Below, in pieces: positions 1-7,558 of a stretch of 18,875 nt of DNA. The stretch is from NCBI GenBank assembly GCA_036397995.1, contig DASWHX010000198.1, positions 1-18,875 of the forward strand, written 5' to 3'. A program made the translations under genes and the position numbers. The notes below the pieces were generated by a model. It saw only the letters and a program-made list of their open reading frames with translations, was not told the origin of the DNA and ran no database searches. Within the stretch, counting starts at the first letter, position 1, and every line of letters begins with the position of its first letter. This DNA comes from DASWHX01 sp036397995 (GTDB lineage Bacteria > Bacteroidota > Bacteroidia > Cytophagales > Cyclobacteriaceae).

Positions 1-72
1 GCCGGGCACTGGGTACACGCGGAACAACCCGAGTTATTTATTACCCTCTTAAATGACTTCTTGAAGTCTTAG
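1..72 (+). CDS. alpha/beta hydrolase, C-terminal end (partial, 5' end outside window)
   Basis: Frame 1 is open from the first base and ends at TAG 70-72, giving 23 residues that begin AGHWVHAEQPELF. The G-H-W-V-H-A-E-x-P motif is the usual surrounding of the catalytic histidine in alpha/beta hydrolases of the esterase/haloperoxidase type, followed by the last helix (residues LFITLLNDFL). What is seen is only this tail; the nucleophile and acid residues lie upstream of the window, so the substrate cannot be told. Its stop codon overlaps the stop codon of the convergent DUF2905 gene (shared bases 69-72). The family call is fairly secure for such a short fragment because the histidine motif is distinctive. 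Confidence 0.72.
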   Translation, partial: AGHWVHAEQPELFITLLNDFLKS

Positions 73-287
73 CGAAACCGGCTTATTACGTAAAGGATTA
101 TTGTAAGAATGATACTGATAATTATGCCGGTGGTGACGGGGATATAAAACTTGAAATTTTCTCTTTCAATTATTATATCCCCCGGCAACCTTCCGATAAC
201 TGAATTTTTGGGTAAAAGTGTAATGATAACCCCAACGACAATTAAGATAACTCCTGATATTATGAATAATTTTCCCATCTTCATCAT
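69..287 (-). CDS. DUF2905 family small membrane protein
   Basis: The product is 72 residues with two hydrophobic segments, roughly residues 5-25 and 49-69, separated by a short polar loop containing GRLPGDI and IERENFKFYIP. That loop motif and the length are characteristic of DUF2905, a small two-helix membrane family of unknown function that is widespread in bacteria. Start choice is uncertain: ATG codons at 287, 284 and 278 (residues 1, 2 and 4) are all possible, and no Shine-Dalgarno sequence separates them. The gene diverges from the methylase on the plus strand with only 6 bp between the outermost starts, and its stop overlaps that of the hydrolase upstream. No function can be assigned from the sequence. 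Confidence 0.85.
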   Translation of the reverse strand: MMKMGKLFIISGVILIVVGVIITLLPKNSVIGRLPGDIIIERENFKFYIPVTTGIIISIILTIILYVISRFR

Positions 288-293
288 AATAGA

Positions 294-1016
294 ATGAAAT
301 CTCTAAATCAAACAAAAGGAAAGCTTTTATTAATTCCAAATTTGATTTCGGAGACAAAATCACAAATTGAGCTTGAGGTTGTTTCCGCTATTCAGAATAC
401 AAAATACTTCCTTGCCGAAACGCCCAAAATAGCGAGGAGATTCATAAAAAACATAGACTCAAACATTCATCTGGAATCACTTAGTATAAATCCATACGAT
501 AAAAATACCTCGATGGAAGAATTGGAATTGTTACTTCAACCTTTAAAACAAGGCTTTGATGTTGGCATTATTACAGATTCAGGAATGCCGGGTATAGCTG
601 ATCCCGGAAGTTCAGCGGTCTTAATAGCTCATAAGTGGGGTGTGCAAGTGAAGCCTTTCGTTGGTGCTTCCTCTATTTTTCTTGCTTTATCAGCTTCAGG
701 GTTGCCAGGCCAGCAATTCTCTTTCCACGGCTACTTACCGGTGTCCGAAAAAGAATGCACATCAACAATTAAAAAGCTTGAGTTGGAGTCATCTAAAAGA
801 AATTCAAGCCAGATTTTTATAGAAACACCATACCGAAATAAAAGACTTTTTAATCTTTTGTTGAAAACCCTTATGGGTGATACCAAATTGTGCATCGCTA
901 TGGATATTACCGGAATTGAAGAAAGGATAATGACCCAAACGGTATCAAAATGGAATCGGCAATCCTTTGAATTCAAAAAACTTCCCTGTGTTTTCATAAT
1001 TTATTCCGGTACCTGA
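294..1016 (+). CDS. RsmI-like SAM-dependent methylase (tetrapyrrole-methylase fold), short form
   Basis: The product is 240 residues. A glycine-rich segment at residues 91-107 (GIITDSGMPGIADPGSS) corresponds to the SAM-binding loop of RsmI, which reads roughly SDAGTPxISDPG in the family. Further family landmarks are PFVGASSIFLALSASGLP at 121-138, FHGYLP at 144-149 and IFIETPYR at 174-181, which corresponds to the FYESPHR segment of RsmI. RsmI 2'-O-methylates C1402 of 16S rRNA. This protein is shorter than RsmI (about 280 residues) and its N-terminus lacks the usual VxTPIGNLxD motif, so it is probably the second RsmI-like paralogue found in Bacteroidetes, whose target is not established. The start is the only ATG near the first strand. 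metK follows 59 bp downstream on the same strand. Confidence 0.85.
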   Translation: MKSLNQTKGKLLLIPNLISETKSQIELEVVSAIQNTKYFLAETPKIARRFIKNIDSNIHLESLSINPYDKNTSMEELELLLQPLKQGFDVGIITDSGMPGIADPGSSAVLIAHKWGVQVKPFVGASSIFLALSASGLPGQQFSFHGYLPVSEKECTSTIKKLELESSKRNSSQIFIETPYRNKRLFNLLLKTLMGDTKLCIAMDITGIEERIMTQTVSKWNRQSFEFKKLPCVFIIYSGT

Positions 1017-1022
1017 AATTTC

Positions 1023-1049
1023 TTTGTTGGGCTATTATACCTAAATTTG
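1023..1049 (+). promoter_or_regulatory. candidate promoter for metK (TTTG / TAAATTTG)
   Basis: TAAATTTG at 1042-1049 is an exact match to the Bacteroidetes -7 box TAnnTTTG. A TTTG at 1023-1026 could serve as the -33 element, but the 15-bp gap is shorter than the usual 17-23. A start of transcription near 1055 would leave a leader of about 20 nt before the metK ATG at 1076. Confidence 0.4.
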
Positions 1050-1075
1050 CGTTCCATTTTATTTAAATATTGAAC

Positions 1076-2326
1076 ATGCCCTATTTATTCACATCTGAAT
1101 CCGTTTCAGAAGGTCATCCTGACAAGATTGCTGATCAAATTTCCGATCGCATTCTTGATAATTTTCTCGCTATGGATCCGGATTCAAAGGTTGCCTGTGA
1201 AACACTGGTTACTACCGGTCTTGCGGTAATTAGTGGTGAAGTGAAATCCAAAGCTTACCTGGATGTTCAAAGCATTGCCCGGGAGGTTATTAACGAAATT
1301 GGTTACAATAGATCTGAACTTCAGTTTGATGGAAATTCTTGCGGAGTAATCTCTACCATTCATGAGCAATCACCGGATATTAACCAGGGTGTCGTCCGGG
1401 CTTCGGAAGAGGAACAAGGTGCCGGCGACCAGGGGATGATGTTTGGATACGCAACTAATGAAACTGAAAACTTTATGCCGCTGCCCCTCGACTTGTCACA
1501 TAGAATCCTGTGGGAGTTGTCGCAAATCCGTAGAGGCGGAAAAGAAATGACTTACCTGAGGCCCGATGCGAAAAGTCAGGTAACAATTGAATATAACGAT
1601 GACAATACGCCTATAAGAATTGATTCAATTGTCGTTTCCACCCAACATGATGAATTCAGCGATGAAAAAGCCATGCGGGAAACAATTAGCAACGACATAA
1701 AAAACATTTTGATTCCGAAGGTTAAATCACATCTCCCGGAGAAGCTTCAAAAGCTTTTCACCGACCAAATCACCTATCATATAAATCCAACTGGTAAATT
1801 TGTAATTGGAGGCCCTCATGGTGACACCGGCCTGACCGGAAGAAAAATTATTGTAGATACGTATGGTGGAAAAGGTGCGCATGGCGGTGGTGCTTTTTCA
1901 GGAAAAGATCCCTCCAAGGTAGACCGGTCGGCAGCCTACGCCACCCGGCATATTGCAAAGAATCTTGTTGCTGCAGGAGTTGCCAATGAAGTTTTAGTCC
2001 AGGTATCTTATGCTATAGGAGTTTCCAAGCCCATGGGGATTTATGTGAATACTTTTGGAAGCTCTAAAGTGAGCAAAAAGGATAGCGAAATAGCTCGCGT
2101 TATTTCAGAGGTTTTTGACATGAGGCCTGCTTCAATAATCAAAAGACTTAAACTGAAAGAACCCATTTACTCTGATACTGCCGCTTACGGGCACATGGGC
2201 AGAAGTTCTGAAATCAAGAAGGTTCGGTTCAGATCAAATGGCGCTATTATTGAAAGACAAGTTGAAACCTTCACCTGGGAAAAGCTTGATTACGTTGATA
2301 AATTAAAAGAAGCTTTTGGATTATGA
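1076..2326 (+). CDS. metK: S-adenosylmethionine synthase
   Basis: The enzyme joins methionine and ATP to give S-adenosylmethionine in the cytoplasm, working as a dimer or tetramer. The 416-residue product shows the family landmarks in order: SESVSEGHPDKIADQISD near the N-terminus (His and Asp of the active site), GAGDQGMMFGYATNET at about 116-131, GGPHGDTGLTGRKIIVDTYGG at about 245-265 and GGGAFSGKDPSKVDRSAAY at about 270-288. The length fits bacterial MetK of this phylum. ATG 1076 is preferred over the in-frame TTG at 1070 because it places the conserved MPYLFTSESV start correctly and follows a good -7 promoter box. The gene overlaps the convergent hpf gene by 6 bp at the 3' end. It lies next to a SAM-using methylase, though no functional coupling is implied. 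The leader is too short for a known SAM riboswitch. Confidence 0.98.
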   Translation: MPYLFTSESVSEGHPDKIADQISDRILDNFLAMDPDSKVACETLVTTGLAVISGEVKSKAYLDVQSIAREVINEIGYNRSELQFDGNSCGVISTIHEQSPDINQGVVRASEEEQGAGDQGMMFGYATNETENFMPLPLDLSHRILWELSQIRRGGKEMTYLRPDAKSQVTIEYNDDNTPIRIDSIVVSTQHDEFSDEKAMRETISNDIKNILIPKVKSHLPEKLQKLFTDQITYHINPTGKFVIGGPHGDTGLTGRKIIVDTYGGKGAHGGGAFSGKDPSKVDRSAAYATRHIAKNLVAAGVANEVLVQVSYAIGVSKPMGIYVNTFGSSKVSKKDSEIARVISEVFDMRPASIIKRLKLKEPIYSDTAAYGHMGRSSEIKKVRFRSNGAIIERQVETFTWEKLDYVDKLKEAFGL

Positions 2327-2650
2327 AGGAAGCCCTTTCTTTTGAAGACTCTTTTTAGGCTTAATAAGCTTGTCCTTAAATTTTTTTATTTGACGTTTAA
2401 GAATATCCGTTGCAATATCAGTCGCTGCTTCAAAAGTGCTTGACTTTTCCTTTACAAAAATTTGTTCGCCCGGAACATTAACTTTCATTTCCACCGTTTT
2501 GTTTTCAGGATTTGTATTACTCAACTTCAGCATTACTTCCACATCAGTAACCTTGCTGTAGAATTTCTCCAATTTCCCCAGCTTCTTGTTGATATATTTA
2601 ATCAACTTCTCATCGGCAACGAATTTTATCGAATGAATCTGCACTTTCAT
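2321..2650 (-). CDS. hpf: ribosome hibernation-promoting factor, short form
   Basis: This is a 109-residue protein of the HPF/RaiA family, which binds the decoding region of the 30S subunit and inactivates ribosomes in stationary phase. The fold is recognised from the opening strand (MKVQIHSIKFVADEKLIKYI), a helix rich in Lys (KKLGKLEKFYSKVTDVEV), the central strands ending NKTVEMKVNVPGEQIFVKE, and the last helix (FEAATDIATDILKRQIKKFK). The C-terminus is a short basic tail with no dimerisation domain, so this is the short form. It is the last gene of the rpsU-xerC-hpf group, 29 bp after xerC, and its stop overlaps the convergent metK stop. The same three-gene order is common in Bacteroidetes. 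Confidence 0.93.
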   Translation of the reverse strand: MKVQIHSIKFVADEKLIKYINKKLGKLEKFYSKVTDVEVMLKLSNTNPENKTVEMKVNVPGEQIFVKEKSSTFEAATDIATDILKRQIKKFKDKLIKPKKSLQKKGLPS

Positions 2651-2679
2651 ATAATTAGAGTTTAATTTTTCACATTTAA

Positions 2680-3552
2680 CTAGGCTTTTGGATGCGCCTG
2701 ATCAAAAACCTTTTTAAGTTTCTCCATTGAATTGTGTGTATAAACCTGTGTAGCAGCCAGACTGGAATGCCCGAGCAAATCTTTGACAGCATTTAAATCT
2801 GCGCCTTTATTTAACAAATGTGTTGCAAACGTGTGCCTCAAAACATGGGGACTGGTCTTATCTGCACTCGTATAATTCTTTAGATATTTCTTTATTATTC
2901 TGTAAACAAACTCCGGGTATACCTTTTCACCTTTATTTGTAATTAAGAAAAAACCATTCTTTGTAATTAACCCCTCCTTTGCTTTCATGTAGTCAAGAAT
3001 TACAACTTTTAATCCATTTGAAAATGGTATTACGCGCTCTTTGTTTCTTTTTCCTAAAACTTTAATGGTTTGCTTATTAAGGTCGATATCTTTCACTTCC
3101 AGATTAACCAACTCTGAAAGCCTGATTCCGGTACCATATAGGACTTCAAGCATTACTTTGTCTCTCCAGCCATTTAAAGAATTTTTGAAATCAAACTGAT
3201 CCAGCAGAATATTCAATTCGGATTGCTTAACAAATTGAGGTAATCTTTTTGCTGTTTTCAGTACCTTAATTCTTGATGATGGGTCTGTTGTAATGGTTTC
3301 TCTTTTTAATAGAAATTTATAAAAGGACCGCAGAGTTGCAATTTTCCGGTTAATTGACCGCGCACTTATCTGATTCTCTACCAGGCTTACAATCCAGGCA
3401 CGAACATCAATATGAGTTGCTGCTTCTGGAGTGGAATCAAAAGCTGAAAGAAATTCTTTGAACTGCTTTAAATCGGTTTGATAAGAAACCAGTGTATGCC
3501 TGCTGAAACGCTTTTCAAATTTTAGGTATTTCAAAAAGGACTCAATCATCAT
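2680..3552 (-). CDS. xerC: tyrosine recombinase XerC/XerD type
   Basis: This is a 290-residue site-specific recombinase that resolves chromosome dimers at dif during cell division. The N-terminal SAM-like core-binding domain spans about residues 1-85 (FLKYLKFEKRFSRHTLVSYQ). The catalytic domain carries all expected residues: Arg144 in GTGIRLSEL, Lys168 in VLGKRNK, His236 and Arg239 in PHVLRHTFATH, His262 in LLGHSSLAATQ, and the nucleophile Tyr271 in QVYTH. The length is typical of Xer proteins (about 295-300) and no extra domain is present, so a phage or transposon integrase is unlikely. The context, between rpsU and hpf, is the standard place for the housekeeping Xer gene in this phylum. Whether it is the XerC or XerD partner cannot be decided from sequence alone. 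Adjacent ATG codons at 3552 and 3549 are both possible starts. Confidence 0.93.
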   Translation of the reverse strand: MMIESFLKYLKFEKRFSRHTLVSYQTDLKQFKEFLSAFDSTPEAATHIDVRAWIVSLVENQISARSINRKIATLRSFYKFLLKRETITTDPSSRIKVLKTAKRLPQFVKQSELNILLDQFDFKNSLNGWRDKVMLEVLYGTGIRLSELVNLEVKDIDLNKQTIKVLGKRNKERVIPFSNGLKVVILDYMKAKEGLITKNGFFLITNKGEKVYPEFVYRIIKKYLKNYTSADKTSPHVLRHTFATHLLNKGADLNAVKDLLGHSSLAATQVYTHNSMEKLKKVFDQAHPKA

Positions 3553-3612
3553 CTTTACGTTCCCACCGCAGTAACACTAACTTAACAAAAAAAATGATAA
3601 TTGGGAAGGACG

Positions 3613-3807
3613 TTAGTTATTTTCCAGGTCCTTCATTTTTTGGCGATATTTAGCTTTTAGTTTCACAGCTCTATGCCTTATGGAGGGTTTCTCAAAGTAC
3701 GTCCTCGACCTTAATTCTTTCAACACGCCGGTTTTCTCGAATTTCTTCTTAAAACGCTTAAGTGCCTTATCAATAGACTCGTTTTCTTTTATGTTAATTA
3801 CAATCAT
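3613..3807 (-). CDS. rpsU: 30S ribosomal protein bS21
   Basis: The 64-residue, strongly basic protein begins MIVINIKENESIDKALKRFK and continues with KKFEKTGVLKELRSRTYFEKPS and a basic helix (RHRAVKLKAKYRQKM), which is the bS21 pattern. bS21 sits on the 30S platform near the 3' end of 16S rRNA. In Bacteroidetes it is part of the structure that hides the anti-Shine-Dalgarno sequence. The gene is first in the rpsU-xerC-hpf group; xerC starts 60 bp further on, with no convincing terminator between them. The bases just before the ATG (around 3808-3820 on the minus strand) contain no clear Shine-Dalgarno sequence. Confidence 0.95.
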   Translation of the reverse strand: MIVINIKENESIDKALKRFKKKFEKTGVLKELRSRTYFEKPSIRHRAVKLKAKYRQKMKDLENN

Positions 3808-3825
3808 AATATTCTATTCGGGTTG

Positions 3826-3833
3826 CAAAGTTA
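3826..3833 (-). promoter_or_regulatory. candidate -7 promoter box for rpsU (TAACTTTG)
   Basis: Read on the minus strand, 3833-3826 is TAACTTTG, an exact TAnnTTTG match followed by C. It lies 18 bp before the rpsU ATG. A TTTG at 3849-3846 is only 12 bp further upstream, too close for a normal -33 element, so only the -7 half is supported. Confidence 0.4.
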
Positions 3834-3894
3834 TTAAAAGAATAGCAAATAGGCCACCCTGTGCCTGAAAAAATAAAAGGAATGCGGGTGTAAA

Positions 3895-5067
3895 TTATGA
3901 AAGTAATAACCTTGAAATGACTATTTTTTGGATTTCAGAGGTTCCTTCACCAATGGTACATAGCTTGGAGTCTCTATAATATTTTTCAACGGGGTAGTCC
4001 TTTGTGTATCCATATCCTCCAAATATCTGCACCGCTTCTGTCGATACTTCAACGGCAACTTCTGAAGAATAATATTTTGCCATTGCACTTTCCTTGGTTA
4101 CTTTCTTGCCCTTGTTCTTAAAGTCTGCTGCCTGATAAATGAGAAGTTTAGATGCTTCTATTTTAGTCGCCATTTCTGACAATTTGAATGAAATCCCCTG
4201 GAATTTAGAAATCGGCTGTCCGAACTGATATCTTTCCTTTGAATACTTTAATGATTCTTCAAAAGCACCCTGGGCAATTCCCAGACCAAGCGCTGCTATG
4301 CTGATTCTACCCCCATCAAGAATTTTCATTGCCTGCTTAAACCCCTGGCCAACTTCGCCCAGTACATTCTCATCAGGTACCCTGCAATCTTCTAAAATTA
4401 CTTCACTTGTTTCAGAGGCTCGCATTCCCAATTTGTCTTCCTTTCTGCCAGGCTTAAGACCGGGGGTTCCTCTTTCAATTACAAATGCAGTCATTCCGTT
4501 GGAATCACCGGGTTCCCCGGTTCTTGCTATAACTACAGCCACGTTTCCGGAATTTCCATGGGTAATAAAGTTCTTGGCTCCATTTAATGTCCACCCATTC
4601 CCATCTCGCTTTGCTACGGTTTTCATATTAGCCGAGTCGGAGCCTGTGTTTGGCTCTGTTAAAGCCCAGGCACCAATCCATTCACCGGTGGCAAGTTTGG
4701 GCAGCCATCTTTGTTTTTGTTCTTCATTCCCAAATTCCAGTATATGTCCTGTGCATAAGCTGTTGTGTGCAGCTACTGATAAACCTATGCTCCCGTCCAG
4801 TTTTGCTATTTCCGATATTGCAGTCACATATTCATGATACCCGAAACCAGAACCCCCATACTCATTAGGGACCAATACGCCCATCAAACCAAGTTTTCCC
4901 AGTTTATGAAACAGTTCGACAGGAAAGTGTTGGTCATCATCCCATTTCTTCCGGTAGGGGGTAATTTCTTTCACTCCAAAAGCTTTTATCATTTCAGCTA
5001 TCATTTGCTGATTTTCTGTTTCACTGAAAGATAATGTAACCGGATTTTCGCTAATTGTTGTATGCAT
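3895..5067 (-). CDS. acyl-CoA dehydrogenase
   Basis: This 390-residue FAD enzyme introduces the alpha-beta double bond into acyl-CoA and passes electrons to electron-transfer flavoprotein. The family order is complete: an N-terminal helical domain (PYRKKWDDDQHFPVELFHKLGKLGLMG), the signature GAWALTEPNTGSDSANMKT for FAD/substrate contact, the beta domain with GAKNFITHGNSGNVAVV, and the C-terminal helical domain with QIFGGYGYTKDYPVEKYYRD and IGEGTSEIQ. The glutamate in IGEGT (about residue 374) is at the position of the catalytic base of short- and medium-chain members. The length is that of the ordinary tetrameric family. Chain-length preference (butyryl, isovaleryl or glutaryl type) cannot be read with confidence. 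The gene stands alone on the minus strand and diverges from the nucleotide-sugar operon. Confidence 0.95.
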   Translation of the reverse strand: MHTTISENPVTLSFSETENQQMIAEMIKAFGVKEITPYRKKWDDDQHFPVELFHKLGKLGLMGVLVPNEYGGSGFGYHEYVTAISEIAKLDGSIGLSVAAHNSLCTGHILEFGNEEQKQRWLPKLATGEWIGAWALTEPNTGSDSANMKTVAKRDGNGWTLNGAKNFITHGNSGNVAVVIARTGEPGDSNGMTAFVIERGTPGLKPGRKEDKLGMRASETSEVILEDCRVPDENVLGEVGQGFKQAMKILDGGRISIAALGLGIAQGAFEESLKYSKERYQFGQPISKFQGISFKLSEMATKIEASKLLIYQAADFKNKGKKVTKESAMAKYYSSEVAVEVSTEAVQIFGGYGYTKDYPVEKYYRDSKLCTIGEGTSEIQKIVISRLLLS

Positions 5068-5156
5068 AAACTATTGACCTTTAGATATTTAAGTAGTTTT
5101 GATATAAAATGTTCGCTAAAATAACAACTTTTTAAGCTTGTTTACAAAATCTTTTG

Positions 5157-5190
5157 AGGGATTGAATGAATAAATTGATTTAAAATCCCT
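5157..5190. repeat. 7-bp inverted repeat in the intergenic region ahead of ugd
   Basis: AGGGATT at 5157-5163 is matched exactly by AATCCCT at 5184-5190 with 20 bp between them. It lies in the 173-bp divergent gap between the acyl-CoA dehydrogenase and ugd. It could be an operator for either gene or a chance match; no clean promoter with both boxes was found here. Confidence 0.3.
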
Positions 5191-5240
5191 ATTAAGTAAT
5201 AACACAGGCTAACTTTACGTCCAAAAACAAGTTTCAAGGG

Positions 5241-6569
5241 ATGAATATTGCTGTTATTGGCACTGGGTACGTAGGATTGGTTACCGGAACCTGTCTTGCT
5301 GAAACCGGGAACAAAGTTATATGCGTTGATATTGATGAAGAGAAGGTTAATTCTTTGCAGAGTAGTAAAATAACAATTTATGAACCTGGACTTGAGCCCA
5401 TTTTTGAAAGAAATATCCGACAGGGAAGACTTCAATTCACAACAAGTCTGGAAACAGGAGTTAAGAGCTCTGATATTATTTTTCTTGCTTTGCCAACACC
5501 CCAAGGTGAAAATGGGTCAGCCGACTTATCCCATATACTTGAAGTTGCAAAAAAAATCGGACCCCTGTTAGACAAGTACAAAGTGATTGTTGACAAAAGC
5601 ACTGTGCCTGTTGGAACTTCGGACAAAGTGAGGAAAATGATTTCAGAAAGTACGACATCAGAATTTGATGTAGTATCCAACCCGGAATTCCTGCGTGAAG
5701 GTGTGGCTGTTGATGATTTTATGAAGCCAGACAGGGTAGTAATCGGGACAAACTCGGAAAGAGCCCGATCTCTTATGGAAAAATTATTTGAGCCAATGGT
5801 TCGTCAGGGGAATCCCATCCTTTTCATGGATGAAAGGTCGGCTGAGCTAACCAAGTATGCAGCCAATTCTTTTCTTGCAACCAAGATTACCTTCATGAAT
5901 GAAATTGCTAACCTCTGCGAATTAATGGGAGCTGATGTAGATATGGTGAGGAAAGGTATAGGTACCGATACCCGGATAGGAAACCGGTTCTTATTTGCGG
6001 GAATAGGATATGGAGGAAGCTGCTTTCCAAAGGACGTGAAAGCTCTTGGTGAATCATCCAGGGAGCTGAATTACGATTTCAGAATTTTGGATGCAGTAAT
6101 GCAGGTAAATGAAAAGCAAAAAACAAAACTTATAGACAAAGCAAAAAAGTATTTCAATGGGTCGTTATTCAATGGGTCGTTAAAGGGAAAGCATTTTGCT
6201 GTTTGGGGTTTGTCTTTCAAACCTTATACCGATGATATTCGTGAAGCACCAAGTTTATCAAATATTAAAGAGTTGTTGAATTTAGGCGCAACAATAAGCG
6301 CGTTTGATCCTGAAGGAATGGACAATGTTAAGAAAGTTCTGGGTGATTCAATTCGTTATTCTGTTAACGAATACGAGTGTCTTGAAAATGCAGATGGGCT
6401 TTTCATTTTCACTGAATGGCCCGTGTTCCGAACCCCCGATTTCGATATTTTAAAAAATAAAATGAAAGGGCATGTTATTTTCGATGGCAGGAATTTATAC
6501 TCAATTAAATCAATTATGAACCTTGGTTTCAATTATTTCAGTATTGGAAGAAAGGACGTTGTTCAATGA
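5241..6569 (+). CDS. ugd: UDP-glucose 6-dehydrogenase
   Basis: The enzyme oxidises UDP-glucose to UDP-glucuronate with two NAD+. The 442-residue product has the N-terminal dinucleotide motif GTGYVG (7-12), the aspartate after strand two (CVDID), the TVPVGT loop (121-126), SNPEFLREG at 146-154, the central helix, and the catalytic Cys261 in GYGGSCFPKD. The C-terminal UDP-binding domain contains WGLSFKPYTDDIREAPS (322-338). All catalytic positions are present. The segment just before the C-terminal domain contains FNGSL twice in tandem (residues 305-314), produced by an exact 15-bp duplication. It is the first gene of a five-gene nucleotide-sugar operon and overlaps the next gene by ATGA at 6566-6569. 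The start follows AAGGG at 5237-5240, right up against the ATG, so it is not a normal Shine-Dalgarno spacing. Confidence 0.96.
   Translation: MNIAVIGTGYVGLVTGTCLAETGNKVICVDIDEEKVNSLQSSKITIYEPGLEPIFERNIRQGRLQFTTSLETGVKSSDIIFLALPTPQGENGSADLSHILEVAKKIGPLLDKYKVIVDKSTVPVGTSDKVRKMISESTTSEFDVVSNPEFLREGVAVDDFMKPDRVVIGTNSERARSLMEKLFEPMVRQGNPILFMDERSAELTKYAANSFLATKITFMNEIANLCELMGADVDMVRKGIGTDTRIGNRFLFAGIGYGGSCFPKDVKALGESSRELNYDFRILDAVMQVNEKQKTKLIDKAKKYFNGSLFNGSLKGKHFAVWGLSFKPYTDDIREAPSLSNIKELLNLGATISAFDPEGMDNVKKVLGDSIRYSVNEYECLENADGLFIFTEWPVFRTPDFDILKNKMKGHVIFDGRNLYSIKSIMNLGFNYFSIGRKDVVQ
6153..6182 (+). repeat. in-frame 15-bp tandem duplication inside ugd
   Basis: The 15 bases TTCAATGGGTCGTTA occur at 6153-6167 and again without a gap at 6168-6182. 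The unit is in codon frame and gives FNGSL-FNGSL (residues 305-314) in the linker before the C-terminal UDP-binding domain. The perfect identity suggests a recent slippage event that the protein tolerates. Confidence 0.9.
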
Positions 6570-7558
6570 GCAAACTTAAGGTGTTAGTTACAGGTGGTGC
6601 GGGCTTTCTGGGATCGCACCTTTGTGAAAAATTTCTGCAGGAAGGTTATCAGGTATTCGCGATGGATAATCTCATTACCGGCGACTTACGAAACATTAAT
6701 CACCTCCTTTCTAACCATGATTTTGAATTTATCAATCATGACGTCACAAAGTTTGTTGATTTCCCCGGCAACTTAAACTTTATAATGCACTTTGCCTCAC
6801 CCGCCAGTCCTGTTGATTACCTGAAAATACCCATTCAAACATTAAAAGTTGGTGCCCTAGGAACACACAACTTGCTTGGCCTGGCTAAAGCCAAAAATGC
6901 CAGGATGCTGGTTGCCTCTACTTCCGAAGTTTACGGTGACCCATTGGTGCACCCTCAAAATGAAGAATACTACGGAAATGTAAACCCCGTGGGACCAAGA
7001 GGGGTTTATGATGAGGCTAAACGATTTCTGGAAGCCATAACAATGGCTTATCACCGCTTCCATAAATTGGATACCAGGATCGTCAGAATTTTCAATACCT
7101 ATGGTCCGAGGATGCGCCTGAATGATGGAAGGGTTCTGCCTGCATTTATTGGACAAGCTTTGCGGAGTGAAGATTTGACAGTTTTTGGTGATGGAAGCCA
7201 GACAAGATCATTCTGCTACGTGGATGACCTGGTTGATGGAATTTATAAATTATTATTAAGCAGTTATTCCATGCCGGTTAATATTGGAAACCCGGATGAA
7301 ATTACTATTCTCGATTTCGCCAAAGAAATCATAAAACTCACCGGTACCAGGCAGAAGATCGTGTTTAAACCTCTTCCTGCCAATGATCCCAAACAGCGCC
7401 AGCCGGACATTACTAAGGCTAAAAAACTTTTGAGTTGGGAACCAAAAATACATCGCAGCGAAGGACTTAAAATAACTTACGATTATTTCAAATCACTTCC
7501 TATGGAAGTATTGAAGAAGATAGAACATCATACTTTTGAGAATTATATTAAACCATGA
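6566..7558 (+). CDS. uxs: UDP-glucuronate decarboxylase (UDP-xylose synthase type)
   Basis: This extended short-chain dehydrogenase converts UDP-glucuronate to UDP-xylose using tightly bound NAD+. The 330-residue product carries GGAGFLG at 10-16, HFASPASP at 75-82, the serine-glutamate pair in STSEVYGDP at 118-126, and the catalytic pair Tyr148/Lys152 in YDEAK. The segment EEYYGNVNPVGPRGVYDEAKR and the RIFNTYGPRM strand are typical of UXS and separate it from dTDP-glucose dehydratases and GalE. It follows ugd with a 4-base ATGA overlap, and ugd supplies its substrate, so the two form a UDP-glucose to UDP-xylose path. It overlaps the next gene in the same way at 7555-7558. No membrane segment is seen, so it is likely the cytoplasmic form. 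Confidence 0.93.
   Translation: MSKLKVLVTGGAGFLGSHLCEKFLQEGYQVFAMDNLITGDLRNINHLLSNHDFEFINHDVTKFVDFPGNLNFIMHFASPASPVDYLKIPIQTLKVGALGTHNLLGLAKAKNARMLVASTSEVYGDPLVHPQNEEYYGNVNPVGPRGVYDEAKRFLEAITMAYHRFHKLDTRIVRIFNTYGPRMRLNDGRVLPAFIGQALRSEDLTVFGDGSQTRSFCYVDDLVDGIYKLLLSSYSMPVNIGNPDEITILDFAKEIIKLTGTRQKIVFKPLPANDPKQRQPDITKAKKLLSWEPKIHRSEGLKITYDYFKSLPMEVLKKIEHHTFENYIKP

Noticed and set aside
1017..1075. SAM riboswitch ahead of metK
   Set aside because: The gap is only 59 bp, the predicted leader is about 20 nt, and no paired structure of a known SAM aptamer is visible.
2680..3552. Reading the tyrosine recombinase as an integrase of a mobile element
   Set aside because: Its length, domain content and position between rpsU and hpf are those of the housekeeping Xer gene, and no element ends or cargo surround it.
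3553..3612. Terminator between rpsU and xerC (T8 run on the minus strand)
   Set aside because: The T-run has no stable stem before it; only a loose 5-6 bp match with a long loop is present.
4298..4837. 179-codon plus-strand open frame
   Set aside because: It lies wholly antisense to the well-supported acyl-CoA dehydrogenase, and its protein has no recognisable domain.
5210..5217. -7-like box TAACTTTA ahead of ugd
   Set aside because: It departs from TAnnTTTG at the last base and no TTTG or TTG lies at a suitable distance upstream.
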